A stretch of DNA of 64,000 nt, from the NCBI GenBank assembly GCA_948146395.1, contig OX411543.1, forward strand, positions 55,853,689 to 55,917,688. Direction: 5' to 3'. Numbering within the stretch: the first letter of the stretch is position 1; every line of letters begins with the position of its first letter. The stretch is from Fragum whitleyi (taxonomy: Eukaryota > Mollusca > Bivalvia > Cardiida > Cardiidae). A program made the position numbers and the translations under genes. Positions 50,501 to 59,500 of the stretch are shown here, in pieces. The notes under the pieces are model-generated. The model was not told the origin of the DNA and searched no databases. It was given only the letters and a program-made list of their open reading frames with translations.

Positions 50501-53500
50501 GCCGTAAAATGAACAAGAAATGTTTTCTAAATTTTCAAGAAAGCTTACTGTTAATACATTATGATTGAATTTTAGCTCTTTCGAATGGTTTTCTCAGCAA
50601 CAACGTGTGATTGACATAAACGTCGATCTAGAAAATCCTTAATGGCTCGAATAGCGCTCCACTTAATGCATTCAAAACACTCACTCACTCAAACGCTCCA
50701 ACATTGAACAAAAACTCTTCGAAATTGTTCAAAACGATCAGTATTTAATTAAAGACATTCCAAAGAAAATGATCAAATTTTTGCACGAATTGAGTTGGTC
50801 GGTGTTGATTTTGAAGCGTCTGGTCGCTCCGTTAAGACATTACGTCCATTTAGTTTCATTCTTATCTCATTCATCCATCTTATTTAATATTCTAAAATAA
50901 TTCATCTTGTCAATTACATGATTTTCTTAACTGTACAACAATACTAGGTATACTCTTGTATAGCGGGCGCATATTAACCCGAACCTGACCTTTATGCAGA
51001 ATAAATAATTAGGCCCATGAATAAATTCCGAAGATACTTCGGCACGTGACGATCAAGCATGGACATTCCGTTATACTGCACAAATTATAGGTATGCATTT
51101 AGTTAGTAGTTTACCTATATACGGGGCGCCTAATCATGTAGCAGACGATTCGATTTCAAAAACAATTAGTGCGACTGAGAGAGGGAATTTCATTTCATTT
51201 CATTTCCATTCAAAACACATAAATTGCATTTAAAGAAATTTGAAAATTTATATTGTTCTCACCCGCATCTAATGATTTTTAAATAAGAAACTCAATTTAT
51301 GTATTGATTCACTAGCTCATGAGAGTGACCAAATATCGCCGTTACAGTGAACAGCATGTGCGATAACGGGTTAACAAAGCTAACACGTGCAATCCAACTT
51401 TACGTTTGGATTCCGCAGATAAGTCGTGTTTTGCCGAGGAGAAACGACCGGTATTTAATTTATTTAAATCACAAAGGCCAGGTTTAGGTCAATTTGCTTC
51501 CACTATACCTCATTTTAAGATTATAAAGGAAAAATGTCATTTCCAGATCAGCTGAGACATGCGTTGCAACAACTTTGAAACAACGACTTGTAGATGGCTC
51601 AACGTTAATCATAAAGGATACTTTCGGTGAGTTTTAAGATCTTGAGCAGGGCTCGGATTTGATCCTTAAATCAGGGTTTTGACCCCCAGAATATGAAAAA
51701 ATTCCATTTTGACCCCTAAATTCTCCAGTCTGGAGGGTCGTTTTGACTCCTAAAATTTTAAGCTTGATATTGCTACAAATTATAAATTTATTAAAAATCA
51801 TTGTTTCCTTTATATTTTTTATAAGAGATTCATATTTCATATGAATCTCTTATAAAGATAAGAAGGTGACAGTTGAAAAGTCAATATGCATAAACAAGAA
51901 ATATTTACTTATGATCCATATATTCTATTGGTTTGACCCCTCAACATCAGTTTTGAAATACAGTCAATGACTCCTGAAATTCAATCAAAGTACTGCAATT
52001 ACTGATAAGTTGGAATGCGTTCTAGAGACGGTGACCTCAAGCTACTAACGAAGCTGACGCCTCCCGCCCACCACAGGTAATCACATAATACGTCTCGTCT
52101 TTTGACAATGTATTTCAACAAAGAGAATCGCTATACAGGCATGAATCTGATGTAAGAAAAAAGATTACAATTCAGGCCTTCAACCGCTTACCTTAATTCG
52201 ATTGGTCTAGTGGATCTTATCTAAGAAACTTTCTGGCAAGGATTCATTCAAATTTGCCTTATTGTTGAAGAGGAGACATTATTCGAATTATAAGCAGTCA
52301 TAATAGACCCTGCCAACCCATTCATTACAGAGGATACTCAAAATAAGCCCTTCCCCGCCACGCCCATATTTATGGGCAAATGAAAATTTGCCAACAGTAT
52401 TTGAAGAGGGTCATCAAGGGAACATTCTTGTAAAGTTTCAGTGAAATCTGCCAAGTGGTTCAGGAGGAGATGTCGTTCAAAGATTTTGGGCTCAAATAAG
52501 CCCCGCCCTGCCATACCAATATTTATTGGCAATTAGAATATAGCGACAATTTTAAAGAGGGTTACTCAGGGAACATTCTGGCAAAATTTCATTGAAATTG
52601 GCCCAGTGGGTTAGGAGAAGAAGAAGTTTTAAGAAAGTTGACGACACACGACGGACGACACAGTCAGGGTGATCCTAAAAGCTCCCCTTGAGCACGTTGT
52701 GTTCAGGTGAGCTAAAAGGGAAGAAAATGATACGGACCATACAGCCAACTAATGGACGCACAGGCGAACACTTAAACACTCAAAACAGTTTTTTTTTTAA
52801 TTATTTTTCGAATGACTTCTGCTCCATTTACATTTTTAATTAGAAGTGTCGCAAGGAGGACCTCAACAAGTGATTTGTCCATGATGCAAATCTACTTTCG
52901 CAGGGAAGTCTTTTACTTCACGAGATTGAATCTCAAGACAATTTTTGGAAGAAGTTCAATTGTGATTTCGACCTTTGTGACTCCAGAATTTGGCACTTTC
53001 TCGGGTCATTGACAACATTTGTGTCAAGTTTTATGATTTTGGTCAATTGGTTGTTCATTTAGAGTGGAAACTGTTATCTGTTGAAATTTACTGATGGCCG
53101 TGACATGAATGACCCCGAAACAATAGGGCATTTCTTCCGGTCATGGGCAATATTTGTGTAAAGTTTTGTTATTGCAGGTCAACTGCTTCTCCGTTTATCT
53201 AGCGGAAAGCCAAAGGTCAATGGACTGAGAGACAGACATGAAGAAATCAATATATGCTCCACTACTTTTGAGTTGGGGGTACAGTTAATAACATCGTGAA
53301 TTTGATAAGGTGAACGATTTTGGAATGATTTAGCGGAGCGAGTTTTAAGTGAAATTTAATGGAGGGAATCCAATGTCGCTTATTATGTTCAGGTTGAACA
53401 AAACCAGCGATATATAAAACCTATATAAAATATGCATGAAAGTTCAAATAATAGCTTTCTATTTCGTCAAGAACCAAACAGACGCTTTAAATTTCAGTTA

Positions 53501-56500
53501 TGTCAGTGAAATCGCGATTTGGTTCTTGCTTACTTCATTTTGAATGCACATGTTGATCATCACCGTTGTTTCATCACTTTAAGAAAGGATTTTTATATTG
53601 TAGCTTAGACAGAAATTTACAATATAACACCTTATCAAAAGTTAAATGTGTAATAAAGTCATTCAGAAAGAGAAACTTTACATTTGAAAGAAGCTATAAC
53701 ATAATTCTACGAAAAACAGGTCGCGACCTTACTAAATAAGCAGATCACGTGATTGGTCTGTGATATTGCCTCAATACTGAGAAAACAGATCGCGACATGA
53801 CCAAATAAGCAGATCACGTGATTGACTAGTGTTATTGTCAATCGCTGACCTTATTGGAATCGACTTATCACATGATTTCCAAATATAGTAATGCAAACAC
53901 GTGATACTTATATATTCGTACGCAACTTTTAATATATATCGTCTAAAACATAGATTAGCGTGTTAATAATAAACATGAAGTGATAGTTGTGTATTTGTAC
54001 AGCATTATTAATTTTTGATGAAATAAACCGTATGTCTTTGTCAAGTTGAGATATATAAAATAGGCCGAAGTGTATTCACATCCTGTGCACGTGATATGTG
54101 TTCTCAAAAAACCCGAAATGAAATTACCTTGTGTTCATTTTGCGGTTTTGTTAAATCTAAGTTGGAATTGCTCCGCATTCCAACTTAAAAACTAACACAA
54201 GCCCTGCTTGAGACGCCGTTAAATTTAAGTTATTTTTTTACGTATAACAACGGGATTAATATGGGGTCGGGAAGCCTAAATTGCATAACGAGGCTTCTAT
54301 AATCAACCTCATTCGGAACACCGCTCGAACTTCGAAAACGCGGGAAAATGTGGTTTAGTCTGGAGTAGGGTTGGACTGAACTGAAATTTAACAAGCGTGA
54401 GATAACGGTATTGCATTACAAATGAAATTTCCTATATACTGAGAGAGTAAAGAAACTCAACAAGAAGAACACCTTTTTCTTCGTATCGATATCTAATGCA
54501 ATTTGCCGTTTCAATTTTATTTTCCTTATGATAAAATCGGTTTCGAAAGCATGTTACTTATTACGCTATGACAAATGACTTTCACATGTGTAATTCAAAG
54601 GATGGTTAAAATGCCAGTAGTTTTGTGTTTCTGTGATTATTCAGTATAGTTAAAAGACCGTGACTTCGAAAAATCCATTTGTCACAATTTCTCTTTATTA
54701 AACTCGTCGAAAGTTTGTTGATAAACATTCGAATATCATGATTTATAGTTCCGCAAGAAAGAGTGAGGTCCGAGAAACCGTTATTAGTCCCCCACCGGTT
54801 ACCGGTTGGGGGACTATAGGTTTGCTCGATTCCGTCCGTCCGTCCGTCCGTCCGTCCGTCCGTCCGTCCGTCCGTCCGTCTGTCCGTCTGTCTGTCCGTC
54901 TGTCCGTCTGTCCGTCACGCTTTTGTCCGGGCTATATCTTCTAAACCATATGTGCTAGCAACTTCAAACTTGGTACACTTATAGATCTCATTGGGGAGAA
55001 GTGTCATGTTCAAGAACCGTTACTCTGCCACGCCCACTTTTTGAGTTATTGCCCTTTGTTGTTTTACCCTTACATTCCTGTCCGGATCATATCTCCTAAA
55101 CTATGTGTGCTAGCAACTTCAAACTTTGTACACTTATAGATCTCATTGAGGAGAAGTGTCATGTTCAAGATCCATAACTCTGCCACGTCCACTTTTTGAG
55201 TTATTGCCCTTTGTTGTTTTTACCCTTACATTCTTGTCCGGAATATATCTCTTAAACTATAAGTGCTAGCAACTTCAAGCTTTGTACACTTATAGATCTC
55301 ATTCAGGCGAATTGTCATGTTCAAGATCCATAACTCTGCCACGCCCACTTTTTGAGTTATTGCCCTTTGTTGTATTTACCCTAACATTCTTGTCCGGATC
55401 ATATCTCCTAAACTATAAGTGCTAGCAACTTCAAACTTTGTACACTTATAGATCTCATTGAGGACAAGTGTCATGTTCAAGATCCATAACTCTGCCACGC
55501 CCACTTTTTGAGTTATTGCCCTTTGTTGTTTTTACCCTTACATTCTTGTCCGGAACATATCTCCTAAAGTATGTGTGCTAGCAACTTCAAACTTTGCACA
55601 CTTATAGATCTCATTGAGGCGAAGTGTCATGTTCAAAACCCATAACTCTGCCAAGCCCACTTTTTGAGTTATTGCCCTTTGTTGTTTTGACCCTTACATT
55701 CTTGTCCGGATCATATCTCCTAAACTATAAGTGCTAGCAACTTCAAACTTTGTACACTTATAGATCTCATTGAGGAGAAGTGTCATGTTCAAGAACTGTT
55801 ACTCTGCCACTCCCACTTTCTGAGTTATTGCCCTTTGTTGTGTTTACCCTTACATTCTTGTCCGGAACATATCTCCTAAACTATATGTGCTAGCAACATC
55901 AAACTTGGTACACTTATAGATCTCATTGAGGACAAGTGTCATGTTCAAGATCCATAACTCTGCCACGCCCACTTTTTGAGTTATTGCCCTTTGTTGTTTC
56001 TACTCTTACATTCTTGTCCGGATCATATCTCCTAAACTAAAAGTACCAGCAACTTCAAACTTTTTACACTTATAGATCTCATTGAGGACAAGTGTCATGT
56101 ACAAGAACTGTTATTCTGCCACGCCCACTTTTTAAGTTATTGCCCTTTGTTTTTTCTACCCTTACATTTTTGTCCGGATCATATCTCCTAAACCATAAGT
56201 GCTAGCAACTTTAAACTTTGTACACTGATAGATCTTATCAAGGACAAGTGTCATGTACAAGAACTGTTACTCTGCCATGTCCACTTTTTGAGTTATTGCC
56301 CTTTATTGTTTTTAGTCTTACATTCTTGTCCGGATCATATCTCCTAAACTATAAGTGCTAGCAACTTTAAACTTTTACAGTTATAGATCTAGTAAGTAGG
56401 AGATATATTATAAGAGAGGATTTTTTGTTATCCGGTGGGGGACTCCTGTATTGCATCGCAATACGACATGCACTTGTCTCCTATCATTTTCAATGTAAAA

Positions 56501-59500
56501 TTGATCTTTGATCACTCACTTGAAATTGTAGGTCTATACCTATATATAGGTAGATTTTGAGCGGTGAGCCATGAAACCTACTGTTAACGGTTAAATGTCC
56601 GTGCTTTTCTTTCAAAATATATAAAACAGACATAAAAAAGATACAAATTACCTTTCAAATAAAACTTAGGGCTTGTCTAAGATCTTAAGGTTTCCCCATA
56701 TACCTATGGTAATGGACTCAACGCCTGGGTCAGAGCTCAGTTTTGAAGAAACACCTATAGTGCGTGTTAAGTCCTCATTTATCCGATACAAGCATACCGA
56801 GTGAAATTTAAAGAGCTATTAGGCCAAAGTTACGTTCGGCGTTCTTCAAATTCAGTTCAGCGATGCTGCATTTTGAATTAACTTTTGCCATTTGTCTAGG
56901 TGATGTCACAAGTAGTAGAGCTGTTGTTGTAGCGACTGATTACAGAAACTATATAATAACGTGGGGATGCGTTAAACCGTCCGTGGACCCCAACGAATGT
57001 GACGATTACTGGATGTCCGCTAAATTCCGTCAACCCTATGTGCCACGGAAATTACATATTTATATAAATCTAGTCCTGATACAAACGTTTGGAATAACAA
57101 CGAAGGCCATGGTCTCAGTTCAACACAATGGAGGTAAAGTTTGTATTGGGAAATATTTCATATGTTAAATTCTGCCCAGAGTTCGGGATGTAAAAACGTT
57201 TTGCTAACGTTTACCCGCTTTGCACGTGCTCATACGTGTAAAGCAAGGTATCATTTCGACAACGTCTCCTTCACGTTTTAATCCAGAACGCAGAGCTGTA
57301 ATTGTTTCCATTTTAAAATCTAAATCCATCGTCATTGAGCACGTTAAACATCGAAGACGCAGTTCAAATAATTTAGAATGGAAAATCTATGAATGGAGTT
57401 TTTCCTAAAAGCATATTTGGGGGTACTGAATCATAGTACATTAGTATTTTTGACATTCCATTTAGTTACGAGGGGAGATCGATAAATTCGGAATATTTTC
57501 AAATCACATAAACGTTTAACAGTGCATAGAATTGGTAAGATCCTCTACACTCCTCAAAACTTGATTTTACAAAAAAAATAGACCGGATGTTGTTTTAATG
57601 GCAACTTTTTCAAAAGGCAAAGTTCTCATTTCAAAATAAAAGCGGAAAATGTGTGAAAAATCTAGAAATGTATGGTGGCCGCTTTGAACTTTTGAGTGGT
57701 GTATATAGTAAGACGTGGATTGTTACACAGAAATCATTCGGAATATAACTCAGCCATTTCCGTAAACTGCAACAGACCTCGGATGTATGTAAGGCGGATG
57801 GGTATGTACCAAAATTATGCATTTTGCTAGGCGGAAACAGTGTTAGAAAAACTAGCGCGCAAAACAACAGGCGCTATCTTTAGATTTATATCTTTTACAG
57901 TAAATGACGAATCATTCTCAAAAATTAAGATTTTTCTGCCGTTATTTAAGAATCTAATGGTATTTATATATAGATACGATGGTTTCACGTCAGCGACTTA
58001 AACGCGTAGCCTTGGCGACGTCGAATGTTTTCACTCAAAGTTTCGAGGGCTAACGCCATTTAACTGACGTCATCGGGTTTTTCTAAGGTTTTCCCGTATT
58101 TTTTTAGAAATGCCCATCTTTGTACATCCGAGGTTGGTCGTTAGATTGGCCGAGTGGTGTTCCGAATGCTGCATATTACGTCACTAAGGCCGTCTCGTGA
58201 CATTCGAAGCACCTCCGTTAAAGCAATGCATAGAATTAAAACATCAGCCGAAGCTTCAAGCATTGAAATAGATTTCTTCGATTGTCTTGAGGTACAATTT
58301 AAATTTAGGCAAACCTCAAAATTGAAGGTAGGTTCGTGATTCTTTTTTTCAACTTACAATGCAATCGTATGAAATAGCGATGTAAAGCGATATCAACGTT
58401 GGAAAATTTATTAACAACGAGTATATCTAGTGAGATCGAATGCTTCAATCCAAATTATTGAACGTAGCGTAATCGTTGAGTGCTTATAATGAGATAACAT
58501 TACAAATTTAGTGTCATTTGATTTTGAGCTCCATTGGCCGATGGCAGGCGGGCTATTGTCATGGCGGTTTATCCGTCGTCCTTGCTGACCCTCTCCTTAA
58601 TTTGTTCAAGAAACTTTGATTGACCTCCAACTATGGGCGTGGCATGGCATGGTTTACTTTCACTTTAAAATCTTCTCCTTTAAAACCCTTGGATCAATTT
58701 AAAAGAAACTTGTCATGAATATTCCTTGTGTGTCACAGCACTGTCGTCATATCACAGTAGGTAGCGTGTCGGACTGTCAATCTAGAGGTCCCGGGTTGTC
58801 AATCTGTCGATCCGCGACAACAGCACTCTTCCTTTCCAACAATTTGCCTCCCACCAATGGGTTGATAGTCGTTGGCCTATGTGGAATAGCAGCTGGAAAG
58901 GATGTAATGGAAGTACTGGTGTGAGAAAAAGCGGGAATGCATTGTTAGGTGCTAAAGTCTCCGCGAAATGACCGAAAGATTGTACAAAGCGACCTTAAAG
59001 GCCCTTCAAACAAACAAATCGCTGTCTCTCTTCTTAGGTTATTCAAGAATTTTGATTGACTCGAAATATAGGTGTGGCGTGGATTTGGCATATTTTCGCT
59101 TTAAAGTGGGCCAAGTTAGTGGATCTAAAATTTTAACTGTTTAAAGGTATGCTGAGTATCAAGTGCCAGTTTTTTATGTCAGAGATACAATTCTTTATCA
59201 AAATGGCGAAAAGTTGTTACAGAACAGGCAATAAAGTGCCATTCGTGGAAACCCTTAAAATCAAGAGCAACGAAAGAATATGTAGAATTTATCGATCACC
59301 CCTCGAAGCTATCTTAAAACCAATGCAGAAAAAATAAACGCGCTTGTAAATACATATAGAAGCATTGTCATTACATTTAATGGTTGTTATTGGATAGTAT
59401 CAAACATATTCTAAATGTCATAGACGTGATCTGCAAACTACCTATCATGATGATTAGATATAAAACATTGTGGGAAAGAGGTATTTGTCGAGACTTGGGT

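Larger units (their letters stand above)
54785..56476 (+). mobile_element. Pearl-like (Helentron-type, non-autonomous) element, 1.69 kb, in lipocalin intron 3
   Basis: It starts TAGTCCCCCACCGGTTAC with a subterminal inverted sequence (AGTCCCCC / GGGGGACT), then a (GTCC)n tract at 54832-54915, then about ten copies of a ~156-bp unit from 54925 to 56395. It closes with GGTGGGGGACT, the perfect hairpin GTATTGC-ATC-GCAATAC (56448-56464) and, 12 nt later, the end CTTG. The flanks rejoin to a sequence found uninterrupted at 24.7 kb, so both ends are fixed to about one base. Pearl elements of bivalves have this make-up. Confidence 0.88.
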
